Positions 17,635 through 26,871 of a stretch of DNA of 38,822 nucleotides are shown here, piece after piece. The translations under genes were made by a program, and so were the position numbers. The DNA lies in assembly GCA_030065975.1 (NCBI GenBank), contig JASJCN010000016.1, forward strand, positions 1 through 38,822. The letters are read 5' to 3'. Numbering within the stretch: the stretch's first letter is position 1; each line of letters opens with the position of its first letter. Under the pieces are notes generated by a model that did not search any database, had not been told where the DNA came from, and saw nothing but the letters and a program-made list of their open reading frames with translations. Source of the DNA: Myxococcota bacterium (GTDB taxonomy: Bacteria; Myxococcota_A; UBA9160; UBA6930).

Positions 17635-17737
17635 TCCGCCCGGGGGCCGGCGGGCCAGGGTATCACGTCGCCCTCCGGTCGCCGCCCGAGGGGCGAGGCC
17701 GCGGGTATACTCGTGCGCCCAATCAGGGGGAGATGCC

Positions 17738-19273
<1,536 letters not shown>

Positions 19274-19294
19274 CGGGGAGGCGAAGCGGGGCGG

Positions 19295-20812
19295 CTAGAT
19301 CGAGCGACCGCGCCCTTCCCAGTACGGCGCCTTCAGCTGACGGACCTGCAGCTTGCCGGCCGGCGTCCGAGGCAGGCTCGCGTGGAAGTCGACGGATCGC
19401 GGCACCTTGTAGCCGGCGAGGTGCTCCCGGGCGAAGCGCCGCAGATCCTCCGCGAGCTCGGGGCCGGCCGTGTGGCCGGGCAGCAGCTCGACCGCCGCCT
19501 TGACCTGCTCGCCCCACTCGTCGTCGGGAATCCCGAAGACGCCGACGTCGGCCACCGCGGGGTGCTCCTGGAGCACCTGCTCGATCTCCACCGGATAGAT
19601 GTTCACCCCGCCCGAGATGATCATGTGCGAGCGGCGATCGGAGAGGTAGACGTAGCCGTCCTCGTCGACGCAGCCGATGTCGCCGAGTGTGTGGGTGTGC
19701 GGATCCAGGAACGCCTTCGCCGTCTTCTCGGGATCTCCGTGGTAGCTGAAGAAGTCGGGCACCGAGGCATGGCGCGCGAACAGGTCGCCCTCGGCCCCGG
19801 CCGGGAGCCGCGTCTTCTGCTCGTCCACCGCGAAGACCTCGTAGTGCGAGACGACCCGCCCCACGCTGCCGGGCCGCTCGAGCCACTGCGCCGAGTCGAT
19901 GAAGGTCGTGACGCCGCCCTCCGTCCCGCCCCAGTACTCGTAGAGGATCGGGCCCCACCAATCGATCATGCGCTGCTTCGCTTTGCGCGAGATGGGCGCG
20001 GCCCCGTGCAGCACGGTGTGGAGCGCCGGCGCCTCGAAGGCGGCGCGCTCCTCGGCCGGGAGCCGCTCCAGCAGCCGCACGAACATGGTGGGCACGAGGT
20101 GCGTGTGGTGGACCTCGCGCTCGGCGAGGATCCGCAGGCATTCGCGCTCGTCGAAGCGGGGCATCACGATCACCGGTGCGCCGCAAGCGAGGTCGTACAC
20201 CGCGAACATGAGCGGCGCGGCGTGATGCAGCGGCCCCGTCACGAGGTGCGGGCCCGAGCCGTCGCAGGCGATGGAGCGCGCGTAGGCGCGCTGGCCCTCG
20301 AGCGCCTTTCCGAGGCTCGCAGGGCGCGCGCGCTTCACGCCCTTGGGGCGGCCCGTGGTGCCGCTGGTGTAGATCATGTTGCCGCCCGCCGGCCCGTCGA
20401 GGGGCATGGGCTCGTCCGAGGCGGAGGCCAGCGCCGCCTCGAGCTCGTCTCCGACCACGAGCACGTTCTCGCAGCCGGCGGCTCGAGCGGCGGGCGCGTG
20501 GGCCTCGTCGACGAAGACGGCCTTGGCACCCGAGTCGGAGAGGACATAGGCCACCTCCTCGTCGCGCAGGTGGTGGTTCACCGGCGTCATCCACACGCCG
20601 GCGTGGATTGCGCCGAGGATGCCCTCGACGCCCTCGGCGCGGTTGTCCATCAGGAGCGCCGCGTGGTCGTCCGGGCCGAGGCGAAGCCCCTCGCGGATCA
20701 TCCGCGCCCAGCGGTTCGTGCGATCCGCGAGCTCCTGGAAGCTCCGCCGGCGGGTCCCGTCGTCGAGCGCCAGGGCCCCCGGGTCGGCGCCTTCGAAGGG
20801 AAGTGCGCTCAA
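19295..20812 (-). CDS. Acyl-CoA synthetase (AMP-forming), second of a coupled pair
   Basis: AMP-forming acyl-CoA ligase of 505 residues. Motifs: P-loop MIYTSGTTGRPKGVKRA, A5 block YEYWGGTEGG, hinge YLSDRRSHMIISGGVNIYP, and the C-terminal Lys in TPAGKLQVRQLK. The start TTG 20812 overlaps the stop of the upstream ligase as TTGA, so translation is probably coupled; the frame is open further up but lies inside that gene. Directly before the TTG is a run of four G-tracts on the coding strand. The two ligases are 35-40% alike by eye in the motif regions and are probably paralogues with different acid substrates. Likely controlled by the operator at 22349-22371. Confidence 0.92.
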   Translation of the reverse strand: MSALPFEGADPGALALDDGTRRRSFQELADRTNRWARMIREGLRLGPDDHAALLMDNRAEGVEGILGAIHAGVWMTPVNHHLRDEEVAYVLSDSGAKAVFVDEAHAPAARAAGCENVLVVGDELEAALASASDEPMPLDGPAGGNMIYTSGTTGRPKGVKRARPASLGKALEGQRAYARSIACDGSGPHLVTGPLHHAAPLMFAVYDLACGAPVIVMPRFDERECLRILAEREVHHTHLVPTMFVRLLERLPAEERAAFEAPALHTVLHGAAPISRKAKQRMIDWWGPILYEYWGGTEGGVTTFIDSAQWLERPGSVGRVVSHYEVFAVDEQKTRLPAGAEGDLFARHASVPDFFSYHGDPEKTAKAFLDPHTHTLGDIGCVDEDGYVYLSDRRSHMIISGGVNIYPVEIEQVLQEHPAVADVGVFGIPDDEWGEQVKAAVELLPGHTAGPELAEDLRRFAREHLAGYKVPRSVDFHASLPRTPAGKLQVRQLKAPYWEGRGRSI

Positions 20813-22284
20813 GCCCGGGCCCCGCCCCCGCCCCCACCCCCGGGCAGGCGCGCCTCGCGCAGGGCCGCGCGGCGCACCTTGCCGGCGTCGTCGCGGAGCG
20901 GTGCGTCCACCCACTCGAAGCTGCGCGGGATCTTGTAGCGCACGAGCTGGCCCTCGAGATGCGCGCGCAGGGTCGCCTCGTCGCAGCCGTCGGGTGCGTC
21001 GACCAGCGCGTGGATGCGCTGGCCCAGGTCTTCGTCGGGTAGGCCGATCACCGCACTCGAGCGCACGGCGGGATGGGAGTCGATCGCCGCCTCCACCTCG
21101 GCGGGGTACACGTTGGCGCCGCCGGTCACGATCATGTCGCTCTTGCGATCGGCCAGGTAGAGGTAGCCGTCCGCGTCGAAGGAGCCCATGTCGCCCACCG
21201 ACTGCCAGCCGCCGAAGGCCTCGTTGGCCTCCGCCCCGACGTAGGCGTAGGTGCTGCCGGCGCCGGTGGCGGGCAGCATGAACAGCTCGCCGACCTCACC
21301 GGGATCGCAGCGGCTGCCGTCGGGCCGCCTCGCCTCGATGGCGCGGCCGGGCGGCGGCTTGCCGACGGACCCCGGGTGCTCGAGCCACTCGGTGCCCGAG
21401 ATGATCGTGCCGGCGATGCGCTCGGTTCCGCCGTAGGCCTCGTAGATGCGCTCGGGGCCGAGCCAATCGATCCAGGCGCGCTTGAGCCAGGCAGGGCTCG
21501 GCGCGCCCGTGCACATCACCCGACGGAGGGAGTCGAGCTTCGCCCGCGAGCGGATCTCGTCGGGGAGCTTCCAGATGCGCTGCATCATGGTGGGAACGAA
21601 GAGCACCCACTCGATCTCGTGCTCGTCGATGAGCTGCAGGGCCTCCTCCGCATCGAAGCGCGTCATCAGCGTCGCGGTGCCGCCGCTGAGGAGACACTGC
21701 CAGCAGGTGATGAAGGGCCCCGCGTGGTAGAGCGGCCCGGCCACGAGGATGCTCCCGTCCACACGCATGCCGTTCTCGGCCACCGTCGGGTCGACCTCGG
21801 CGGGCTGGGTATCGAGGATCAGCTTGGGCCGCCCGGTGCTGCCGCCCGAGGTCATGGCGCGAACGCGCTCGGGCACGACGTCGGGCAGCGGAGCCGCGTC
21901 GCCATGGGTCTCCGGCTCGAAGCCCTCCGGGACCGATGCGACGTCGGGATACGACTCGGGCGCGCCGACCAGCAGCGCCGGCCGCGCCAGCTCGACGATC
22001 GCGCGCCGCTCGGCCTCGGGCAGGCGCGAGGAGATCGGGTTCGGCGTCGCGCCGAGCTTCCACGCCGCGAGGGTGGCCGCCACGAACTCGGCCCCGTTGG
22101 GCAGGGCGATCGTCACCAGGCTCCCCGGCCCGACGCCGCGCTCGGCGTAGGCGCGGGCCAGCCGGTGGCTCCAGGCGTCGAGCTCGGCGCGGGTCACGAC
22201 GCGCCCTTCGTGGCGCAGGGCGGGGCGCTCGGGCTGTTGCTCGGCGAGCCAGGCCATGGCCCGGCCGTACGAGAGCTTCGGCAT
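20809..22284 (-). CDS. Acyl-CoA synthetase (AMP-forming), bile-acid-CoA-ligase-like
   Basis: AMP-forming ligase of 491 residues. The P-loop MTSGGSTGRPKLILD is the variant form I associate with bile-acid-CoA ligase (BaiB) relatives rather than the common YTSGTTG form. Also present: IYEAYGGTERIAG, the hinge YLADRKSDMIVTGGANVYP and the C-terminal Lys in DDAGKVRRAAL. The tail is a run of seven Gly from a G-tract sequence. ATG 22284 gives the family N-terminus (MPKLSYGRAMAWLAEQQPE); the open frame upstream reads through leader repeats and is rejected. First gene of the transcript that starts from the TTGACA promoter at 22365-22392. The substrate is likely a steroid or other polycyclic acid, an inference from motif and neighbours. 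Confidence 0.92.
   Translation of the reverse strand: MPKLSYGRAMAWLAEQQPERPALRHEGRVVTRAELDAWSHRLARAYAERGVGPGSLVTIALPNGAEFVAATLAAWKLGATPNPISSRLPEAERRAIVELARPALLVGAPESYPDVASVPEGFEPETHGDAAPLPDVVPERVRAMTSGGSTGRPKLILDTQPAEVDPTVAENGMRVDGSILVAGPLYHAGPFITCWQCLLSGGTATLMTRFDAEEALQLIDEHEIEWVLFVPTMMQRIWKLPDEIRSRAKLDSLRRVMCTGAPSPAWLKRAWIDWLGPERIYEAYGGTERIAGTIISGTEWLEHPGSVGKPPPGRAIEARRPDGSRCDPGEVGELFMLPATGAGSTYAYVGAEANEAFGGWQSVGDMGSFDADGYLYLADRKSDMIVTGGANVYPAEVEAAIDSHPAVRSSAVIGLPDEDLGQRIHALVDAPDGCDEATLRAHLEGQLVRYKIPRSFEWVDAPLRDDAGKVRRAALREARLPGGGGGGGARA
20820..20841 (-). other. Four-tract G-quadruplex motif at the ligase overlap
   Basis: On the minus (coding) strand four runs of 5, 5, 5 and 4 G are separated by single bases. 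It encodes the poly-Gly tail of the upstream ligase and ends 7 bases before the TTG start of the next ligase, so a folded RNA quadruplex would sit at the ribosome-loading site of the second gene. Single-base loops favour very stable parallel quadruplexes. Confidence 0.7.
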
Positions 22285-22285
22285 C

Positions 22286-22324
22286 TGGCTCCGGTTCTTG
22301 GCTCCGGTACTCGGCTCCGGCTTG
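22286..22324. repeat. Three 13-bp direct repeats in the ligase leader
   Basis: TGGCTCCGGTTCT, TGGCTCCGGTACT and CGGCTCCGGCTTG follow each other, sharing GGCTCCGG. They begin two bases before the ligase start codon and would lie in its mRNA leader. On the minus strand the core reads CCGGAGCC, a palindrome except for its outer fit, and its GGAG could act as multiple Shine-Dalgarno copies. Confidence 0.75.
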
Positions 22325-22348
22325 GAGCTTCCGTTCGGGCTCGCGGGA

Positions 22349-22371
22349 TTACGAGACGGAGCGTATCGTAT
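22349..22371. promoter_or_regulatory. Candidate TetR-type operator 1
   Basis: Inverted repeat of two 11-base arms around one A: left TTACGAGACGG, right GCGTATCGTAT (reverse complement ATACGATACGC). It matches the half-site ATACGATACGG of the second copy at 24085-24107 in most positions. It lies 64 bases upstream of the ligase ATG at 22284 and 55 bases upstream of the kinase ATG at 22427, and covers the -10 of the ligase promoter, so a bound repressor would block transcription. Confidence 0.75.
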
Positions 22372-22392
22372 CTGCATCGAGGCTCGTGTCAA
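22365..22392 (-). promoter_or_regulatory. Sigma-70-type promoter of the ligase pair
   Basis: On the minus strand a perfect -35 TTGACA (22387-22392) is followed after 16 bases by TACGAT (22365-22370) as -10. The -10 lies inside the right arm of operator 1. The predicted start of transcription is near 22358, giving a leader of about 70 bases that contains the 13-bp repeats. Confidence 0.6.
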
Positions 22393-22426
22393 TTGCATCG
22401 GGGCTCTCGGGGGGCAGGCTTTCGTG

Positions 22427-24049
22427 ATGGACGCCGCCGCCCCCGACCCTCGCGAGATCGCAGCCGCCTGGTCCGATCCAAAGGCTTGGCCCGACGCGGA
22501 GTCGGTCGAGACGATCCAGACCCACCTCTCCCAGGTGTTCCTGGTGGACGACCGCGTCTACAAGCTGCGCAAGGACGTCGACCTCGGCTTCGTCGACTTC
22601 GGGAGCCGCGAGCGGCGCAACGCCGACTGCCTGCGCGAGCTGCGCCTGAACCGGCGGCTCGCCTCGCCCGTCTACCTGGGCATCGCCCCGGTGCTGCGAA
22701 CCGCGAACGGCATCCGGCTCGGGCCCGTCGCCGAGGAGCTCGCGGACGGCTGCGAGCACGTGGTGGTGATGCGCCGGCTCGAGGCCGGCCGCGACGCGCG
22801 CTCGCTGCTGCGGCGCCAGGCCCTCGACGTCGAGTCCCTCGAGGCCGTGGCCGAGCGGCTGGCGGAGTTCCACGCGAGCCACCGCGCGGAGCCGGGCCCG
22901 GCGCCTGCCTGGCGCGAGCACGTGTACGCCCCCATGCGCGCGAACTTCGAGGCGCTGCGCGCGAACCGACCCGAAGGACTCGACGCCGAGCGCCTCGAGG
23001 CGCTGGCCAAGCGCTTCGATCGGGCGATGGCCGCGGCCGCTCAGGACCTCGACGCGCGGCATGCGGAGGGCCTCGTGGTCGACGGCCACGGCGACCTCCA
23101 CCTGGAGCACGTCTGGCTGCTCCCCGAGGAGCCGCCGCTGTTGATCGACTGCGTCGAGTTCTCCGACGAGCTGCGGCGTCTCGACCCGGCGTCGGAGGTC
23201 GCCTTCCTCGCGATGGACCTCCGCTTCGAGGGCCGTCCGGATCTCGCCGAGGCGTTCCTCGCGGCCTACGCGCGCGCCACCGACGACTACGGGCTCTTCC
23301 GCGTCGTCGATCTGTACCAGGCCTATCGCGCGATGGTGCGCGCCAAGGTGGCTGCCCTCGCCGCCGCCCAGTCGTCCGTTCCGGAGGAGCAACGCCGAGA
23401 GGAGCGCGCGCGGGTGCTGAGACGGATCGAGCTCACCGAATCGCTGCTGGCGGAGCGCGAGGTCGGGTCCGTGGTCGTGCTGTGCGGCACCGTCGGCAGC
23501 GGCAAGACCCGTGTGGGGCGCAACCTCGCGCGCCAGGGAGCCGGCGTCCCGATCGTGGCCGATCGCGTGCGCAAGCACGAGGCCGGACTGTCGCTCACCG
23601 ACCGCAGCGGCGTCGTCCCGGGCGACGACCCCGAAGCGCGGGGCGTCGACGCCGGGCTCTACACGCCCGAGCGACGCGCCCGGGTGTATGCCGGCCTGCT
23701 CGAACGCGCCCTTGCCGTGACGTCGAGCGGCCGCACCGCGGTGCTCGATGCCGGCTACGCGAGGCGCGCGAACCGCGACGCCGTGCGCGACTGGGCGCGA
23801 GACCATGGGAGCCGGGCCCTGCTGGTCGAGGTCCGCTGCGACCCGGCGCTCGCGCGGCGCCGGCTCGAGCGCCGGATCCAGAAGGGCGTGAGCGCCTCGG
23901 ATGCCGGGCCGGAGCTGCTCGAGACGAGCCTCGCCCGGTACGAGCCGCCGACCGAGTGGCCCCCGGGGGATCAAGTCGCCGTGGACTCGCCCGAAGTCGG
24001 CGAATGCAGGGTGGAATCCGTGCTCGAGGCGCTCGGTCGCAGGGCCTGA
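22427..24049 (+). CDS. Bifunctional aminoglycoside-phosphotransferase-like / P-loop kinase protein
   Basis: Two-domain protein of 540 residues of the COG2187-COG0645 type. The N-terminal domain (about 1-340) is an APH-like kinase fold: the opening QTHLSQVFLVDDRVYKLRK, catalytic loop VDGHGDLHLEHVWL and metal region LLIDCVEFSDELRRLD. The C-terminal domain (about 345-540) is a P-loop kinase with Walker A LCGTVGSGKTRVGR. The function is not established for the family; the name often given is aminoglycoside phosphotransferase, but resistance is not implied. ATG 22427 is preceded by GTG 22424, which would add one residue. It lies between the two operators and could itself be controlled by operator 1. 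It shows no metabolic tie to the steroid genes around it. Confidence 0.88.
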   Translation: MDAAAPDPREIAAAWSDPKAWPDAESVETIQTHLSQVFLVDDRVYKLRKDVDLGFVDFGSRERRNADCLRELRLNRRLASPVYLGIAPVLRTANGIRLGPVAEELADGCEHVVVMRRLEAGRDARSLLRRQALDVESLEAVAERLAEFHASHRAEPGPAPAWREHVYAPMRANFEALRANRPEGLDAERLEALAKRFDRAMAAAAQDLDARHAEGLVVDGHGDLHLEHVWLLPEEPPLLIDCVEFSDELRRLDPASEVAFLAMDLRFEGRPDLAEAFLAAYARATDDYGLFRVVDLYQAYRAMVRAKVAALAAAQSSVPEEQRREERARVLRRIELTESLLAEREVGSVVVLCGTVGSGKTRVGRNLARQGAGVPIVADRVRKHEAGLSLTDRSGVVPGDDPEARGVDAGLYTPERRARVYAGLLERALAVTSSGRTAVLDAGYARRANRDAVRDWARDHGSRALLVEVRCDPALARRRLERRIQKGVSASDAGPELLETSLARYEPPTEWPPGDQVAVDSPEVGECRVESVLEALGRRA

Positions 24050-24084
24050 GCCCGGGTCGCGGGCTCGCGACGCACGCTGGCGAA

Positions 24085-24107
24085 ATACGATACGGACCGT
24101 ATCATAA
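24085..24107. promoter_or_regulatory. Candidate TetR-type operator 2
   Basis: Inverted repeat of two 11-base arms around one A: left ATACGATACGG, right CCGTATCATAA; the inner seven bases of each arm (GATACGG/CCGTATC) are perfectly symmetric. It lies 63 bases before the ipdA ATG, nearly the same distance as operator 1 from the ligase ATG. CATAAT (24103-24108) overlaps its right arm and could be a -10; no good -35 is seen. It probably controls the whole ring-degradation operon. Confidence 0.8.
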
Positions 24108-24170
24108 TGGCCCCCGCGCGACGCTTCCGCTTCCCGCGCGCCCCCTTGCCCCGGAGGCCTCGTCCGCCCC

Positions 24171-25028
24171 ATGCCCGACAAGCGCACCACGGCCCAAGCG
24201 GCGGTGGCCGAGATCCAGGACGGGATGACCGTCGGCATCGGAGGCTGGGGCTCCCGGCGAAAGCCCATGGCCCTGGTCCGCGAGCTGCTGCGCTCGCCGG
24301 TGAAGGATCTGACCGTGGTGACCTACGGCGGGCCCGACGCCGGGCTCCTGTGCCGGGCGGGCAAGGTCAAGCGGCTGATCTACGGGTTCGTGTCCCTCGA
24401 CTCGATCCCGCTCGAGCCGCACTTCCGCGCCGCGCGGCAGGCCGGCGGCTTCCTCGCCTCGGAGCTCGACGAGGGCATGCTGCAGTGGGGGCTCTACGCG
24501 GCCGCGCTCCGGCTCCCCTTCCTGCCGACGCGAGCCGGGCTCGGAAGCGACGTGCTGCGGATCAACCCCGAGCTGCGCACCGTGCAGTCGCCCTACGAGG
24601 ACGGCGAAGAGCTCGTCGCCATGCCCGCGATCGAGCTCGACGTCGCCCTGATCCACATGAACCGCGCCGATGCGCGGGGCAACGGGCAGTTCCTGGGGCC
24701 CGACCTCTACTTCGACGATCTCTACTGCATGGCGGCGAAGCGCCGCTTCATGTCCTGCGAGCGCATCGTCGAGACCGCGGACCTGGCCCGCGAAGGCGGC
24801 GCCCACTCGCTGCGCATCCGACGCGACATGGTCGACGGCGTGATCGAGACGCCGAACGGCGCCCACTTCACCGAGTGCCCGCCGGACTACGGGCGCGACG
24901 AGAAGTTCCAGCGCGCCTACGCGCAGACGGCCAAGGATCCCGAGGCCTGGGACGCCTTCGAGCAGCAGTTCCTCACCGTCGACGAGGAGGAGTATCAGGC
25001 GCGGGTGAAGGAGCAGCCCTATGGGTGA
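24171..25028 (+). CDS. ipdA: Steroid ring C hydrolase (COCHEA-CoA hydrolase) subunit alpha, IpdA-like
   Basis: First gene of the operon; 285 residues, CoA-transferase family I fold. With IpdB it forms the hydrolase that opens the last steroid ring (COCHEA-CoA) in the HIP branch of cholesterol degradation in Mycobacterium tuberculosis. Blocks I recognise from the mycobacterial protein run through the length: MPDKRT at the start, GWGSRRKPMA, VVTYGGPDAGLLC, GKVKRLIYGFVSLDS, DEGML, RLPFLPTRAGLGS, YFDDLYCMAAKRRF and FTECPPDYGRDEKFQRAYA. Glu101 in ELDEGML is where I expect the catalytic Glu (Glu105 in M. tuberculosis, from memory). It overlaps ipdB by 8 bases. The alternative call is a generic glutaconate-type CoA transferase, but the block matches argue against it. 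Confidence 0.92.
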   Translation: MPDKRTTAQAAVAEIQDGMTVGIGGWGSRRKPMALVRELLRSPVKDLTVVTYGGPDAGLLCRAGKVKRLIYGFVSLDSIPLEPHFRAARQAGGFLASELDEGMLQWGLYAAALRLPFLPTRAGLGSDVLRINPELRTVQSPYEDGEELVAMPAIELDVALIHMNRADARGNGQFLGPDLYFDDLYCMAAKRRFMSCERIVETADLAREGGAHSLRIRRDMVDGVIETPNGAHFTECPPDYGRDEKFQRAYAQTAKDPEAWDAFEQQFLTVDEEEYQARVKEQPYG

Positions 25029-25791
25029 GACCCCCGCCAGCCGTGCCGAGGTCTGCGCCGCGGCCGTGGCCGACGCCTTCCGCGGCGACGGCGAGCGCCT
25101 GGCCAGCTGCTTCGGCGCCATTCCCGCCATCGGTGCCAAGCTCGCCAAGCTCACCTTCGAGCCCGACCTGATGATGACCGACGGCATCGCCTACCTGCGC
25201 GACGACGTGGCGCCGGTGAGCGGAGAGCCCCAGGGTGAGGCCGTGGTCGAGAGCTGGCTCCCCTTCCGCAGCGTCTTCGACCTGCTCTGGAACGGGCGTC
25301 GCCACGTGGTGATGACCGCGAGCCAGATCGATCGCTACGGCAACCACAACTTCGCCTGCATCGGGCCTCACGAGAAGCCGAAGGCCCAGCTGCTCGGCAT
25401 GCGCGGCGCCCCGGGCAACACGATCTCCCACACCACGAGCTACTGGGTGCCCAACCACTCCGCCAAGGTCTTCGTCGAGGCGGTGGACGTGGTGTCCGGC
25501 GTCGGATACGACCGGGCCCGCGAGCTCGGCGCGGCGTCCTCGCGCTTCCACGAGATCCGCCGGGTGATCTCGAACCTCGGCGTCTTCGACTTCGGGACGG
25601 ACGACCGGCGCATGCGCCTCGCCTCGGCGCATCCCGGGACGAGCGTCGACGAGATCGTCGAGCAGACCGGCTTCGAGCTGGTGATCCCGAGCGACGTGCC
25701 CGAGACCCGCACGCCCACTGGCGAGGAGCTCGAGCTGATCCGCGAGCGCCTCGACCCGGGCGCGGCGCGCGACCGGGAAGTCCCGCACTAG
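25021..25791 (+). CDS. ipdB: Steroid ring C hydrolase subunit beta, IpdB-like
   Basis: Partner of IpdA, 256 residues. The subfamily blocks are SRAEVCAAAVADAFRGDGE, VVESWLPFRSVFD, WNGRRHVVMTASQIDRYGNH, MRGAPGNTISHTTSYWV, FVEAVDVVSGVGYDRA, RRVISNLGVFDFGTDDRRM and the end LDPGAARDREV. They follow the mycobacterial IpdB in order and spacing as I recall it. The ATG lies inside the last codons of ipdA (ATGGGTGA), so the two subunits are translationally coupled, as expected for a stoichiometric heteromer. One base separates its stop from the ipdC ATG. Confidence 0.93.
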   Translation: MGETPASRAEVCAAAVADAFRGDGERLASCFGAIPAIGAKLAKLTFEPDLMMTDGIAYLRDDVAPVSGEPQGEAVVESWLPFRSVFDLLWNGRRHVVMTASQIDRYGNHNFACIGPHEKPKAQLLGMRGAPGNTISHTTSYWVPNHSAKVFVEAVDVVSGVGYDRARELGAASSRFHEIRRVISNLGVFDFGTDDRRMRLASAHPGTSVDEIVEQTGFELVIPSDVPETRTPTGEELELIRERLDPGAARDREVPH

Positions 25792-25792
25792 C

Positions 25793-26863
25793 ATGGCCCC
25801 CCTGCTCCACACCCCGCTCTGCGACCTGCTGGGAGCGCCGCTCCCGGTGGTGCAGACGGGCATGGGCTGGGTGGCCACGCCGGAGCTGGTGGCGGCGGTC
25901 TCGGAGGCCGGCGCCTTCGGCTTCCTCGCGGCTGCGACGATCCCGCCCGAAGAGGTCGAGGACGCCATCGTCGCGATCCAGGCGAAGACGCAGCGCCCCT
26001 TCGGCGTGAACTTCCTGATGGACGCGCCCGGCGCCGACGTCATCATCGACGCGATCCTGCGCCGCGGCGTGCGCGCCGCCGGCTACAACCGCGCGCCCAA
26101 CGCCGAGCTGATCGCGAGGCTCAAGGAGGGCGGCGTGGTCTGCATGCCCACCTGCGGCGCCGTGAAGCACGCGGTCAAGGCCGAGAAGCTCGGCGCCGAC
26201 GCCATCGTCGTGCAGGGCGGCGAGGGGGGCGGCCACACGGGCTCGGTGCCGACCTCGCTCCTCGTCTCCCAGTGCGTCGACGCGGTGAGCGTGCCGATCG
26301 TGGCGGCCGGCGGCTTCCGCGACGGGCGCGGGCTCGTGGCGGCCCTCTCCTTCGGCGCGGCCGGCGTCGCCATGGGCACGCGCTTCCTGCTGACGAAGGA
26401 GAGCCCCGTTCCCCAGGTCACGACCGACCGCTACCTGCAGGCCGGCGTCGAGGACGTGCGCGTCACCACCGAGATCGACGGGCTGCCCCAGCGCGTGGTG
26501 GTGAACGAGCTGGTGCACGAGCTCGAGAGCAAGGGGCCGCTCGGACGGCTGCTCTTCGCCGTGCGCAACGGCCTGGCCTTCCGCAAGGCGACCGGCGCGA
26601 GCCTGCCGGAGCTGCTGCGCTCGGCGCTCGCGATGCAGAAGAACGAGCGGCTCACCCGCTCCCAGGTGCTGATGGCCGCCAACGCGCCGATGCTGGCCAA
26701 GACGGCCATGACCGACGGCGACCCCGTGGCGGGCTACCTGCCGAGCGGCAGCGTGGCGGGCGTGATCGACGACCGACCGAGCTGTGCGGAGCTCGTGGCG
26801 AGCATCCGTGACGAGGCCGAGCGCACCCTGAAGGAGCTCTCCCAGCTCCTGCCCCAGGCCTGA
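25793..26863 (+). CDS. ipdC: Flavin-dependent oxidoreductase IpdC-like (nitronate monooxygenase family)
   Basis: FMN enzyme of 356 residues, TIM barrel of the NMO/2-nitropropane dioxygenase family. FMN-site blocks: VVQTGMGWVATPEL, VVQGGEGGGHTG, PIVAAGGFRDGRG and GVAMGTRFLLT. It also carries the IpdC-specific C-terminal segments (RSQVLMAANAPML, SGSVAGVIDDRPSC) rather than those of true nitronate monooxygenases. In mycobacteria IpdC is needed for breakdown of the HIP moiety and acts as a flavin-dependent reductase on a ring intermediate; the exact step should be taken with care. It begins one base after the ipdB stop and ends eight bases before echA20 (GGAG in the gap), so it is part of the same transcript. 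Confidence 0.9.
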   Translation: MAPLLHTPLCDLLGAPLPVVQTGMGWVATPELVAAVSEAGAFGFLAAATIPPEEVEDAIVAIQAKTQRPFGVNFLMDAPGADVIIDAILRRGVRAAGYNRAPNAELIARLKEGGVVCMPTCGAVKHAVKAEKLGADAIVVQGGEGGGHTGSVPTSLLVSQCVDAVSVPIVAAGGFRDGRGLVAALSFGAAGVAMGTRFLLTKESPVPQVTTDRYLQAGVEDVRVTTEIDGLPQRVVVNELVHELESKGPLGRLLFAVRNGLAFRKATGASLPELLRSALAMQKNERLTRSQVLMAANAPMLAKTAMTDGDPVAGYLPSGSVAGVIDDRPSCAELVASIRDEAERTLKELSQLLPQA

Positions 26864-26871
26864 GGAGACCC

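Noticed and set aside
23085..23110. Apparent loss of the Asn of the APH catalytic loop (HGDLHLEH)
   Set aside because: As I recall, His or Glu-His at this place is common in this COG2187-type family, so it is not evidence of inactivation.
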